64,000 nucleotides of DNA, from positions 104,588,392-104,652,391 of the forward strand of contig OZ020267.1 in assembly GCA_963971225.1 (NCBI GenBank), written 5' to 3'. The notes under the pieces were generated by a model. It had not been told where the DNA came from. It was given only the letters and a program-made list of their open reading frames with translations, and searched no databases. This document shows positions 1 through 9,778 of the stretch, piece by piece. Within the stretch, counting starts at the first letter, position 1; each line of letters begins with the position of its first letter. The DNA comes from Melieria omissa (Eukaryota > Arthropoda > Insecta > Diptera > Ulidiidae). The translations under genes and the position numbers were made by a program.

Positions 1-1135
1 TTGGCACAAAAATTGGACAAACATGCAATAATTAATAGACACGTGTTTTTTTTTCAAAATCTAATTATAACGGGACAAACCATTAAGAATAAAAAACCAA
101 TAAAAAAAATAATAATAAGCTTTTAAAACTTAGTAAAAGTACTTTAAAGGAGAAAGAATTCGACTTTCTGTTTTTTAAATAATCGAAATCTAACGGCGTA
201 AACCAAGGGTTAAAAGTTTGTACAGAGAAACATGATTTAGTAAGACTTTTGACTTCAAACTTAGTCAAACCAATTTAAAGAAGAAATAAATCGATACGTG
301 TTTTTAGTTTTTTTGGAAATAAACACATATCGGCGTAAACCAAGGGTTAAAAGTTTGTATAGAAAAACATGATTTAATGGTTTTTTTAATTCAAACTTAG
401 TAAAAACACTTCCAATGAGAAATAAATCGACACGTGTTTCTAATTTTTTGGAAAATAAAAATCTAACGGCGTCAACCAAGGGTTTACGATTGTATGGGAA
501 AACATGATGTAATGGGCTTTTTGAGCTCAAACTTAGTAAAACACTTCAAATGAGAAATAATTCGACACGTGTTTCTTATTTTTTTGAAAATAAAAATCTA
601 ACGGCGTCAACCAAGGGTTAAAGTGTTTATAGAAAAACATAATTTAATGGGTTTTTTTAGTTCAGACTTAGTAAAGACACTTCAATGGAGAAATAGTTCG
701 ACGCGCGTTTTCTATTTTTGTTTTTTTATTTAAATCGGACGGGGTCAACGATGGGTTAAGAGTTTTTATCGAAAAACATGATTTAAAGAGAAATAATTCG
801 ACACGTATTTCAATTTTTTTTGATAATCAAAATCTATCGAGGTAAATCAAGGGTTAAAGCTTGTATGGAAAAAAATGATTTAGTGTGTTTTTTGTTTTGA
901 GTTCAAACTTTATGAAAGCAATTCGCAAAGGCGAAATAATTCGACATTTGTTTCTACTTTTATTGAAATATCGAAATCTGACGGAGTCAACGGTGGGTTA
1001 AGAATTTGTACAGATGTTTAAAACATTTAATTTAATAGGTCTATGGACTTCAAATATGGTGAAATCACTTCAAATGAGAAAAAATTAGACAAGAATATTT
1101 TCATCACAATCTAATAGAGTCTAATAAAGGGTTAA
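1..1135. repeat. Degenerate ~135-bp tandem satellite, about nine copies
   Basis: The landmark TTCGACACGTGTTTCT or a close variant recurs at about 38, 161, 292, 428, 563, 699, 799, 942 and 1086, mostly 131-144 bp apart. Each unit also carries GGCGTCAACCAAGGGTT and AAAACATGATTTAATGGG. Copies diverge and one unit is shortened to 100 bp, so the array is old. It runs off the left edge. Short open frames inside it are by-products of the repeat and show no protein family. Confidence 0.85.
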
Positions 1136-2564
1136 GAGAAAGTTTATTTATTCGACCCATTGACTCCAAACGTGCGTGCAAAGCTGCCGAGTGCTTCTAA
1201 GTAGTCTGATAAAAAATTTTAATAAGACAAGAGTAGAGCGGAAGTTTTTGGAAGTTTGCTTACATCGATCAAAATCTACTGAAACACTTTAAATTTTTTC
1301 AATCTGCTGTAATGGTATGTCTACGCCGTTTTAAAGCTGCTGTCTGCTGTGCTTTTCTTTCCTGCACGATGTCTCCTCTCTGCCATTGTTGTTGGCATTT
1401 GTTGCAGCTTTTCTGCCTGTCACAATGTGGCTGTGAAATCTCTTAGCCGTTTCAGCTTTGGTGCATTACGCATTGCTTGGGCTTCTTTTGTGTGGCAGCT
1501 TGGAAAATCATCATCATGTGTGCCGGGCGTCGACGTCTTTGCAGTTGCTTTGAGAAAAACATAAAATAAAGCAAAAATATGTAATCATGTTAAAGTAAGC
1601 TGCGGCGCTTTGGCTGAATTTTCATTTCACTTAGAAGTTGCGGCGCTGATTAGTGTTCATTGTTGAGTTTGTCATTATGACGTTGGCTTTAAACACAAGA
1701 AAACTGAAGCCTTGACTGTATTATGAGAAGTCATAATTTTCTGCCAATATTGCAAATTACTTTAGTTTCTTGCAGCTACCTGCAGGTTGCTTGTTATTTG
1801 CACTTATTCCAATGTGCAAAAAAGAATCGTTTGAGCTATTTGAAGTGGAGTTTATTTTCCAACGACTCATATTTCGCTACTTAAATATTTGCCTTTCTTC
1901 AGCTGAACGGTTTTGTTCTGTTTTCCGCTTCCTACATCAACCTTTCGACACCCTTCCAATGTTGATTCTTCGTCGCCAATGCCACTTGTATATGGTTGAC
2001 AATACTTTAAGTAGTTTATTGTCACTTGTAGCTTCTTTTATTTGCTTCTCCGCCACAAATGCCCAAAGACTTATATGATTGCAACTCTTTTTTCCCCCCA
2101 TTTATGGTTCGTTTCTTTGCTCGCGCTATTCAATGTCCAAGCTTAACTTGGCACCTACACACACGGACATACGCACACATATGAACAGCCAAACAGACAG
2201 ACAGTCGACTGTGCATCTGTGTATATTTTAATCCAATTATTGCGTTGACAGTTGTGCGCAACATAACGGTTTCATAACCGACTATGTCATTGACAGTGCC
2301 GCTAAAAAGCCAAACAACGGCACTATGCGTCCACCCGCCAGACAGACAGTCAGATAGCCAATCCAATAGTCGGATAGTGACATTATATGTATTTACCAAA
2401 ACATTTACTGAACTTGTCATCAACTGAGCTTTCCAACTGCGCTAAATGAGAAAAAGAAATAACGAACACGCACAGTTGTGGAGAATAAAAATAATAAATA
2501 CGCCGACAATGCGATAATACGATAAACTTTGATATGTTCATTTGTATGTGTGTATGTGAGTTCA
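1136..2564. other. Non-coding AT-rich stretch, no gene seen
   Basis: No conserved protein, exon with good splice sites or RNA gene is visible. It contains short CA-rich runs near 2155-2180 and nothing else that I recognise. Confidence 0.5.
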
Positions 2565-2690
2565 TTATATTTATGCGGTTTATTTATTCACGTGCTGCCG
2601 TTTTACTTCAATTAGCTTGGACAATATTGCAGATTTATGTGGCATTTATAGACATTTTGTGAATTATAAAAGAAAATAATGGTTGAATAA
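2565..2690. repeat. Dispersed ~120-bp duplicated segment, copy 1
   Basis: The stretch from TATTTATGCGGTTTATTTAT through AGAAAATAATGG is repeated with few changes at 9661-9778. No coding potential. The second copy begins directly at the edge of a mariner-type insertion. Confidence 0.8.
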
Positions 2691-2774
2691 AAGTTTGAAG
2701 TGTTTATGCTTCATTTCACTTGGATTCAGGGCAATAAATATGATAAAAAATGTATAGAACAGTGGAGTAGGAAT

Positions 2775-2816
2775 ACAGTGAAACCCGCTTTGATACCGTC
2801 CCTATTAAGGACCTAC
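2775..2816 (+). mobile_element. Possible end of a pogo/mariner-type MITE, truncated
   Basis: The stretch starting CAGTGAAACCCGCTTTGATA looks like the terminal repeat of CAGT-starting Tc1/mariner-pogo MITEs. It breaks off where the SINE sequence begins. Only one end is seen, so the call is weak. Confidence 0.3.
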
Positions 2817-3250
2817 CCGCTCTGACTTCTCATACTGAGGTTCTAGGTTCGAAACCCAGCTCGGGCTGGTGAAACACTCTTCTACTTCTCTCGCTATCCA
2901 CATGAAGGAGATGAGAATTACAAAAATCACACAAACGCGCTTTTGGCAGGGAATGGCAAAACGCCCAAGTGTGAAAAAAAACTGCCAACCGCCATTTGGA
3001 TTAGACGTTCCCTGCCTTCCCCCATCCGTTTGAAATGTGTGTTGTAATACCTATTGGAAAAAAATAGAGTTGCATCCTCATTTCAAAAAACTGGTTTAAT
3101 ATTTGGTATCACTCTCCTCTCCTCCGTTATCTATACCTTCTCCTACCCTCCCATGGGCATAGTACAATGGACCAAACGGACTCAGTGCTATGGAAGGCTC
3201 GCAACCTTCCTGCGCACCTTTGCATCACATCACATCACCTACCCGGTTTA
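2817..3250 (+). mobile_element. tRNA-derived SINE (SINE-A), diverged copy 1
   Basis: The sequence matches the better copy at 25166-25561 along most of its length. It has a Pol III box B (GGTTCGAAACCC, 2846-2857), then GCTCGGGCTGGTGAAACACT, the block AATGGCAAAACGCCCAAGTG, and a 3' end with ACAATGGACCAAACGGACTC. The 5' tRNA-like head is incomplete: box A is missing or degraded. The end is CATCACATCACATCACCTAC, a short simple repeat. It is an old non-coding retroposon. Confidence 0.7.
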
Positions 3251-3384
3251 AGTAACTCGGTCGTATACGCACCGAGAATATGATACTCTGAATCCATGGG
3301 CAAGCCACCAACTATGTTTCAGACTTAGATATACTTATGCAATTTAAGGGTTTAATTACTTAAATGTAGCGAGAAAATACCAGC

Positions 3385-4625
3385 CCACCGGAAGATAGCG
3401 TCCCTTTCTGATAGCTAAGCGCCAATCAAGATACTAAGGTCATACCAGGTATCCTCGAAACTGATGTGGGAATGCCTTGAAAAGCTAAACGAACTTGGCA
3501 TCTGCAATTAGGTATGAGTTCTCTGGGTTCCTCGTTGAATTGAGGGAAAGAAACATGCCGGCAACGGAAGATAGCGTTCCTTTCTGATAGCCAAGCAGCA
3601 TTAAGATCATACAAAGTACCCTTGAAACTGGTGTGGGAATGCATTGAGAAGCTAAACAAACTTGGCTTCTACAATCAGGTATGGGTCCTCTGGGTTCGGG
3701 ATCACGTTGGTATTGAGTGAAAGGAACTAGCCGACAAGCTTGCAAGGAGGGCAAAGAAGCTTTATCCATTCTAACCGGAAAAGAGGAGAAAACCAACTAG
3801 GTTTAGAACATTCCAAGGCAATTGTATAGACATATGACAAGAAAATATTCAGGTGATGTATGAGTACTTCTAATCCCTTAGTGGGCTTTATCCATCCCAA
3901 CCCGAAACTACGAAAAAACAGAAGGAATCAATACTGGGAAAACCAACCAGGCTTAAAACATTCCAAGGCCATTATCGGGTCATAAGTATAACAAGAATCA
4001 ATTCCAGGAATGTATGAGTCCTTCTACTCCCTTTGTTGGTCAAGAACCTTTTTGTGGTCTGGGCCAAGGAACTTAAAATATCCCAACCTAAAAAGACGAA
4101 AAAACAGCAGGAATCAATACTGGCAAAACCAATCAGGCTTAAAACATTCCAAGTCCATTATCGAGTCATATAACAAGAAAAGATTCGAGGAATATATGAG
4201 TCCTTCTACTCCCTTTGTGGGTCAAGAACCTTTTTGTGGTTTGGGCAAAGAAGCTTTATCCATCCTTACCAGAAAAGACGAGACAATCAGCAGGAATCAA
4301 TACTGGGGGAAAACCAACCAGGTTTAGAACATTCCAAGACAACACAAGAATGTTGCCTTGGACTCATAATATAACAAGAAATTATTCTAGGAATGTATGA
4401 GTCTTTCAAAGAATATTCTAAGGATTATAACAGGCAGCTTGACAGGACATTGCAGGTTGAACTATATCACCTAACTAAACTAGGTATTTGTGAAAAGGTT
4501 CTGTTTGCAAGAAAATGAAACTGAATACACATCCTAGAATACGCAGAACTTCTGGATGTATGGCCGAAAGAATCATTTTTGGAATTTCCTCATAAGACGT
4601 ACGAATTGGGACTCCATGGGTTTAG
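3385..4625 (+). pseudogene. Decayed I-superfamily LINE 3' part: RNase H relic with internal tandem duplications
   Basis: Conceptual translation on the plus strand shows an RNase H signature twice (about 3385-3530 and 3560-3760): a serine-aspartate-serine-glutamine-alanine motif, then LVWECIEKLNKLGF, then a motif resembling the LVWVPGHxGIxGNExADxLAR end of LINE RNase H domains, with stops in between. From 3840 to 4420 a unit of about 155-200 bp is repeated three to four times (landmark TATGAGTCCTTCTACTCCCT). At 4430-4500 HLTKLGIC matches the segment that follows RNase H in these LINEs. Stops and frameshifts throughout make it non-functional. Confidence 0.65.
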
Positions 4626-5399
4626 GTAATATTTTTAACCCTTTCGAGACGGAGTTTAATTTTGAAATACAAAAAACTCTTAGTAGAAATTTTCCTATGC
4701 TATGAAACTTGGGGCTAGAAAATTATGTTGGATGCTCACAAATTCTGAAATCATTCTTTTATCCGGCGATATAGAATTCTAATAAATATTATGCGTGGGT
4801 AAGAAGATATGATTAGTTGTTTTGAAGGACATTTAAAAGTTGGACGTATTATCCCAGTAGTCCCGAAAGCGTTAAATTCCTCTCGTATGCTGGTCTCACA
4901 GACAAACTGTGAGTTCATGAAGGCGACACAATAGTTTTTTTTAGGTTGCAGTGTACTATCCCCAGCTTCAATAACAACCAACATCTGTGGACACAATGTT
5001 CTATGTGCTATCCGCATAAGTTCCTCAAAAAGATTGCATCTGTTGAGCTACTTAACCAGGTTTTACTGTATTTGAATTTGACTAAAACTATATTTTTCTC
5101 AACTAGAATAGCTGAGGAAAAGCCAGGTTCAAAAATTTTTTGAGATTAAATTAATGAATACATCATTCAAATCGGTTCAGTATTTTGTGATTAGTGATAC
5201 ATTGTTTCCTTGCTTACTTAACCCGAATGTGGCGGAACTTTTTTTCTTTCGATTTTTCCGGAACCATTATTTTTAGGCGATTTAATATGAAGTATAATTG
5301 AAAAATACAATTTTGTTGAGTAAATATTAAGTGAGACCATATGGTCACGCTAGGCACTATCGAGTTAACAACTACTTGTGCATAGCTAATTTCATTGAA
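4626..5399. other. Non-coding stretch, nothing recognised
   Basis: AT-rich sequence without a supported exon, RNA gene or element boundary. Confidence 0.45.
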
Positions 5400-6165
5400 A
5401 ATTATCAGTTTTATATGGTAGCCCCATTAAGAGTTGGAAATAGCGGTTAGGTATGCATGAAAGAACATTCGGAAGGGAAAATAAATGGGTGTCGGTCTTA
5501 TATTTGACACGTCTGAGTTCAACCTGGGAGCAATGTGAGCCCATTAGATAAAAACGATCATTTTGTATGGGAGCTCCATTCAGGGTTGGAGGTAGGGGGT
5601 AAGTATGTTCGTAAGAAATGTTCAGAAAGAAAAATTAGTGGGGTCACTGATAAACTTCAACCCTCTAAGAGCCATTTCTGAGCAGCTGTGAAACAATTTG
5701 TGGAATTTTAAAGAACTTATGTAAACTTTGACGTCGATGCGGCGCTATTTAACCCCATTCTAGCCTTCCAACTTTTTGGCTTATGCACTTTTTCACTTAT
5801 TAAAATGTTCAGAAGGAAAAATTAATGGGGTCACTGATAGACTTCAACCCTCTAAGAGCAATTTCTGAGCAGCTGTGGAGCAATTTGTGTAATTTTCAAG
5901 TACTTTTGTACTTACGGCGCCATTTAACTCCATTCTAACCTTACAACTCTTTGGCTTATGCACTTTTTCACTTATTGAAATGTTCAGATAGAAAATTTAG
6001 TGGGGTCACTCATGGACTTTAACCCTCTAAGAGCCATTTCTAGGCAGCTGTGGCGCAATTTGTGCAACATTCAAGTAATTTTGTACTTGCGACACCTTTT
6101 AACCCCATTCTAGGCGCCCAATTTTTGGCGTCAAGAACTTTTTCATCAAACTGAATAAAAAGAGA
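5400..6165. repeat. ~175-190-bp tandem repeat, about four units
   Basis: The block GGGGTCACTGATAGACTTCA followed by CCCTCTAAGAGCCATTTCTG occurs at about 5640, 5828 and 6002. A more diverged unit lies upstream (5400-5600). Each unit also has TTTAACCCCATTCTAG and TTTTTCACTTATTAAAATG. No coding content. The array ends about 130 bp from the 3' end of the Myb-like gene on the other strand. Confidence 0.8.
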
Positions 6166-6292
6166 GGTTCTGGAGTACCGAAATTGTGCACTAAATCATG
6201 TCTAATGGACAGCTGCGCATATTAAACCTTGAAATTTCTAAGGGTTTCGAAATAAAAATAATAATGCTGCGTTTCGAAATTACAAAATCTAT

Positions 6293-7284
6293 TTATTTCT
6301 CATGCTTTTTTAAAAGTAATACTATTGCTTTTTTAAATTCCTCATTTTCTTTTGTAAGGTTTTGTAAACAAATTAATTTTTCTTTTTCAATTTTCAACAT
6401 TTCATTTGCGTTTTCTTCGCTCTTTTTAAAATGTTTGGAAATGGTGTTTGACAAGTCGTCAAATTTTTTTAAAATAGCTGTTTGAAAGCTATTCTTTCGC
6501 TTCCTCATAGCCATTGAGGTAGATGGCACTGGAGGTGACGATGGAGGCAGCGGACTGCACCGTGATGACGTCGACGAGGAGGGTGATGACAACGGTGTGG
6601 GCAGTGTAAGCAGCGGAGTGGGCGGTGCTTTCCGTGGACTGGACGGTATTGAAATGGAAGAATCTGTGTAGAGGAAATTTCTTTAACATTTATTTTAATT
6701 GCATAAAGTTGTAGTGAAACGATTTCCTGTCAAAACAAATCTTCGCTTCAGAAAACAAATGTCGTATGTCTTACTAGACTTAATGGAACATACGACATTC
6801 GTTTTCTGAGGCGACGAAATGCATACCGTCCATGTTGTCAGGGACCTTAAAACCTCCAATGATCTGATGGACTCTCTCATAGTATGGCCACGTAGATGTT
6901 GATTCGCCCGATGCTTTCATTGCTGCTTTCTCTTTTCTGTGAAATTATTTGATTTATTTGTAATCGAGAAACACAATTTTTATTGAGTTTTTTTACTTAT
7001 ATCGCTGCGTAAGATTTTGAATTTTAATCTGCACTTGTCGTGCACTGTGTCGAAATCCCAGCTGGTACAGATCATCAGAAATTTCTGCATATATTTTGCC
7101 GTTTTTGCGCGCTTCGCGAAGCTCTTCAACGCGCCCCGGCCACATGTAGAGCAATGCCTGCTCGCTGCTCTCATCCCAAGCCATCCTCTTCCTTTTGGTA
7201 TTGGAACCTGTAAATAAAAAAATGTATAAAAAAAGTTCTTGAAAACATTTATTGAACACTTAGTAATAATTACTCACCATCCAT
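6293..7284 (-). CDS. Myb/SANT-like DNA-binding domain protein, four exons, 232 aa
   Basis: Exons on the minus strand: 7284-7278, 7207-6997, 6936-6827 and 6663-6293. All three introns are GT-AG and the phases 1, 2 and 1 join without a stop; the protein starts MDGSNTKRKRMAWDE. Residues ~10-72 form a Myb/SANT-like (Myb_DNA-bind_4 type) helical domain: an aromatic WD...ALLYMWP start, then KIYAEISDDLYQLGF, then QVQIKIQNLTQRYKKEK. A WPYYERVHQIIGG stretch follows, then a Ser/Pro-rich linker (~110-155) and a charged, probably coiled-coil C-terminus. The stop codon lies inside an AATAAA polyadenylation signal. This domain class is common in insect regulators and in proteins derived from Harbinger-type transposons, so a domesticated origin is possible. 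DNA binding in the nucleus is inferred from the domain; targets are unknown. Intron 3 contains a 76-bp hairpin MITE. A DRE motif 90 bp upstream supports a real promoter. Confidence 0.82.
6741..6816. mobile_element. 76-bp palindromic MITE, copy 1 (intronic)
   Basis: The element is a near-perfect inverted repeat: 35-nt arms differing at about seven positions around a 6-nt centre. It is bounded by a direct 4-bp duplication AAAT (6737-6740 and 6817-6820). The ends read CTTCGCTTCAGAAAAC and GTTTTCTGAGGCGACG. Same length, ends and duplication type as the copies at 17610 and 57895. It lies wholly inside intron 3 of the Myb-like gene, close to the donor. Confidence 0.88.
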
Positions 7285-7373
7285 ACTGTTGCACACAAAC
7301 GAGAATTCCAATGAAATTTCAAAACAAACAAATGTCTTTCGTTCTGGCTATGTCAACTGCGAATGAGTTTGTT

Positions 7374-7381
7374 TATCGATA
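7374..7381. promoter_or_regulatory. DRE motif (TATCGATA) upstream of the Myb-like gene
   Basis: A perfect TATCGATA palindrome lies 90 bp upstream of the start codon of the minus-strand gene. In flies this is the DREF-binding element typical of broadly expressed, TATA-less promoters. No TATA box is visible at a suitable distance. Position and motif are seen; function is inferred. Confidence 0.6.
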
Positions 7382-7384
7382 ACA

Positions 7385-8534
7385 GCACCACACAGGTTTT
7401 GCCTGGCAAGTCACAGTCTATTTCAATGCAATTTAGCGCAATTTAATGCAATTAAGCAATTCGATAAATGGAATCGAATTCTGTATGACGAATTGAGTTC
7501 AATTAAAATCTAAATTGAGAAAATTTCTTAATTGCGCAATTTAACTGTCTGTCTGAATAGAGTATAAAGCACTGATGACCATTCTGCCACTCACGAATAG
7601 CAGCGACGCCGACGAACGTAAACGAACACGAATCGGCTTTGTTCCGAGCGCAATTTCAGTGTTGTCAATAACAAAGTTGCAAAGCAGCAGAGTTGAGCTC
7701 GTAGAACAAATTCTCCATACAAACGACTGTGCAAGGGTTGCTGGTGCGTTCAATGTTTATTAGCAAATTAAATGAATTTCTTTTTTTTGTTTTTATTCTG
7801 CAGTAAATTGAAAGCAAGTTGATTACAAAAATACGCTATTGCTGTGAAACTTCATAAGTACGTTGAAACGTGTTCTGATATGATTTTATTTCACTTTTTA
7901 CCGACTGCCTTGAAAGCCTTAACGTTTGAATTGTTTGAGTTGCAACTCTGCGTTCGAAAGAAAATTCAGTTTGGCATCACTGGTTGTTGTGGCACTAGAA
8001 AAGGCAAACTAAATAGGACATGAACTGAAGAAAAAAAGCAACCAAATATCTGTTGATTTTAGTATATGAAATAATTTCTTTCTTTATTTTATTGGTACGC
8101 GTTACAATCAATTTGCTGTAAACCAGTCAAAAAAAAGTTAATTTGCAATGCTATGTTTCCAATAATTCAGACAAATTTTCAATTCAATTTGCCAAAAATT
8201 TAATAGTAATCGCTGCTGTCCAAATGTTTGGTTACTAAAACCTGTGCACCATCGGAAGATCGGGACATGCAAAAAATTGTCTAACAATCATTTCCCCTTT
8301 AGTTTCGCGTCACATAATCATTGGCAGCGTTGCCATTCGGAAATTTGAAAGCTAAGAGAAACGGGTTGAAAAGTGAGTTTCAACTTCACTTTAGCCTAAT
8401 TTTGTTCAGTGCTTTTTAGCATCAAAGAACGAAAATAAACACCAACGAACGATTCGGTTTCGTTGGGTTCGGCTCGTTTCTACGACCAAAACCGAAACAA
8501 TTGAAATCACAATACTCACATTTGGTTGTGATCC
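7385..8534. other. Non-coding stretch between Myb-like gene and a MITE candidate
   Basis: Presumably holds upstream sequence of the minus-strand gene. Contains A/T-rich words such as repeated GCAATTTA around 7425-7550 but no supported gene. Confidence 0.45.
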
Positions 8535-8802
8535 TGTGTTGCCAGATCAGAAGATTTCCTCCTAGATTAAGAGGAATCTTGGCCTTTTAGGAGAATTTTT
8601 ATGAAGAAGAAGTGAATTAGTGGTGTTGAAGCCTTAAATATTGAAAGCTACAGTGTTCAATTTAATTTAATTAAATTGTATGCTTCAAAGTGTATAATTG
8701 CTGCAATAAAAGAAAAATAATAAGTTTATATTATAAAACAATTTTAATGTCAGATTTTTTTAAGATTTAGGGGAAAGTCATTTCAGGTATCTGGCAACAC
8801 TG
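8535..8802. mobile_element. Candidate MITE with GTGTTGCCAGAT terminal repeats
   Basis: GTGTTGCCAGATC at the left is matched in inverse orientation by GTATCTGGCAACAC at the right. Subterminal TTTCCTCCTAGAT and the inverse of AGATTTAGGGGAAAG also correspond. Interior is AT-rich and non-coding. Target duplications are not clear, so the superfamily is left open. Confidence 0.45.
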
Positions 8803-9055
8803 CACCAAACAAAACAAGCGAAAGGGAGGAGGGAATTAAACCAAACCTAAAGTTAATGTTGACGATAGAATAAGAATCAGCAGTCTGTTGTTTTTTTTTT
8901 TCTTTTTTTTTTTGTTTAATTTTTGTTTTTAGTGAATTGTTAATTCACAGTTATTTCCAATGAAGAGTTTTAATTAAATAGCTTTGCTTTCCTCTTGTTT
9001 AATGCTTCCAAAAAATAAACTTGAATGCTATTGCGTGAAATATTTTTCACTTGTA
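8803..9055. other. Short spacer with poly-T run
   Basis: T-rich tract near 8890-8930; no gene. Confidence 0.4.
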
Positions 9056-9057
9056 TA

Positions 9058-9658
9058 GGGTGTTTTTTTTAGAGGTTTGTTTTTCGAATAGAGATAAAAC
9101 TGGCATTTTGTGGTCAAATCTGGCAACTCTAATGTCATTTATGTTCAGTTTGGTTTGCCATTTCATCATGAACAGGTTGACAAAAGAACAACGCTTGCAA
9201 AGCGTGCAAATTTATTTCGAAAATAATGGTTCAGTTCGCGAAGTTTACCGCAAGCTCCGTCCATTTTATGGTCGACATCGTCCATCAGAGCAATTAATTC
9301 GGTTAACCATGGGTCGTTTTCGCACTACGTTTACTCTATGTGATAATACGCATCCGCAGAGACGTCGAACAGTGCGCACCGAAGAAACAATTGCCGCTGT
9401 AGAGCAAAATGTTGAAGAGGACCCGAATGAATCGATTCGCCACCGTGCACAGCAATTGGAGCTTTGTCCATCAACTGAAAATTGGACCTGTAGAATTGGC
9501 TTTATTCGAGCCAGCCGCGGCGGCCACATGCCCGAAATCATATTTAAACATTAATGGCATAAAATTATCCTTCCAATAAAGCCAAATTGATGGGCATTAA
9601 AACGATTTTCTTGTGTTTTATTTCAATTCGAAGTTCTATACCTCTAAAAAAAACACCC
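9058..9658 (+). mobile_element. Internally deleted Tc1/mariner-superfamily transposon
   Basis: A perfect 19-bp terminal inverted repeat, GGGTGTTTTTTTTAGAGGT, occurs at both ends, with TA (or TATA) duplicated on each side. The element is only 601 bp where autonomous members are usually 1.2-1.5 kb. It keeps the 5' and 3' coding ends of a transposase and lacks the catalytic middle. It is therefore non-autonomous, but its intact ends could still be mobilised by a full-length relative. Confidence 0.88.
9168..9554 (+). pseudogene. Truncated mariner-type transposase, in-frame internal deletion (128 aa)
   Basis: Starts at MNRLTKEQRL; an in-frame start 117 nt further upstream lies in the terminal repeat and is unlikely. 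Residues ~1-90 form the N-terminal helix-turn-helix DNA-binding region (QIYFENNGSVREVYRKL, then RRTVRTEETIAAVEQNV and EDPNESIRHRAQQL). After CPST the frame jumps directly to WTCRIGFIRASRGGHMPEII, which resembles the C-terminal end of these transposases. The whole DDE/D catalytic core is missing, so it cannot cut or join DNA. It keeps a terminal-repeat-binding domain and an open frame, so it could at most act as a competitor. Confidence 0.8.
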
Positions 9659-9660
9659 TA

Positions 9661-9778
9661 TATTTATGCGGTTTATTTATTCACGTGCCGTCGTTTTTCT
9701 TCAATTAGTTTGGACAATATTGCAGATTTATGGGGCATTTATAGAAATTTTGTGAATTAAAAAAAGAAAATAATGGTA
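9661..9778. repeat. Dispersed ~120-bp duplicated segment, copy 2
   Basis: Near copy of 2565-2690, starting with TATTTATGCGGTTTATTTAT at the right edge of the mariner-type element. Confidence 0.8.

Noticed and set aside
9051..9167. N-terminal extension of the mariner-type frame
   Set aside because: It would start inside the terminal inverted repeat; the family start MNRLTKEQR at 9168 is the better choice.
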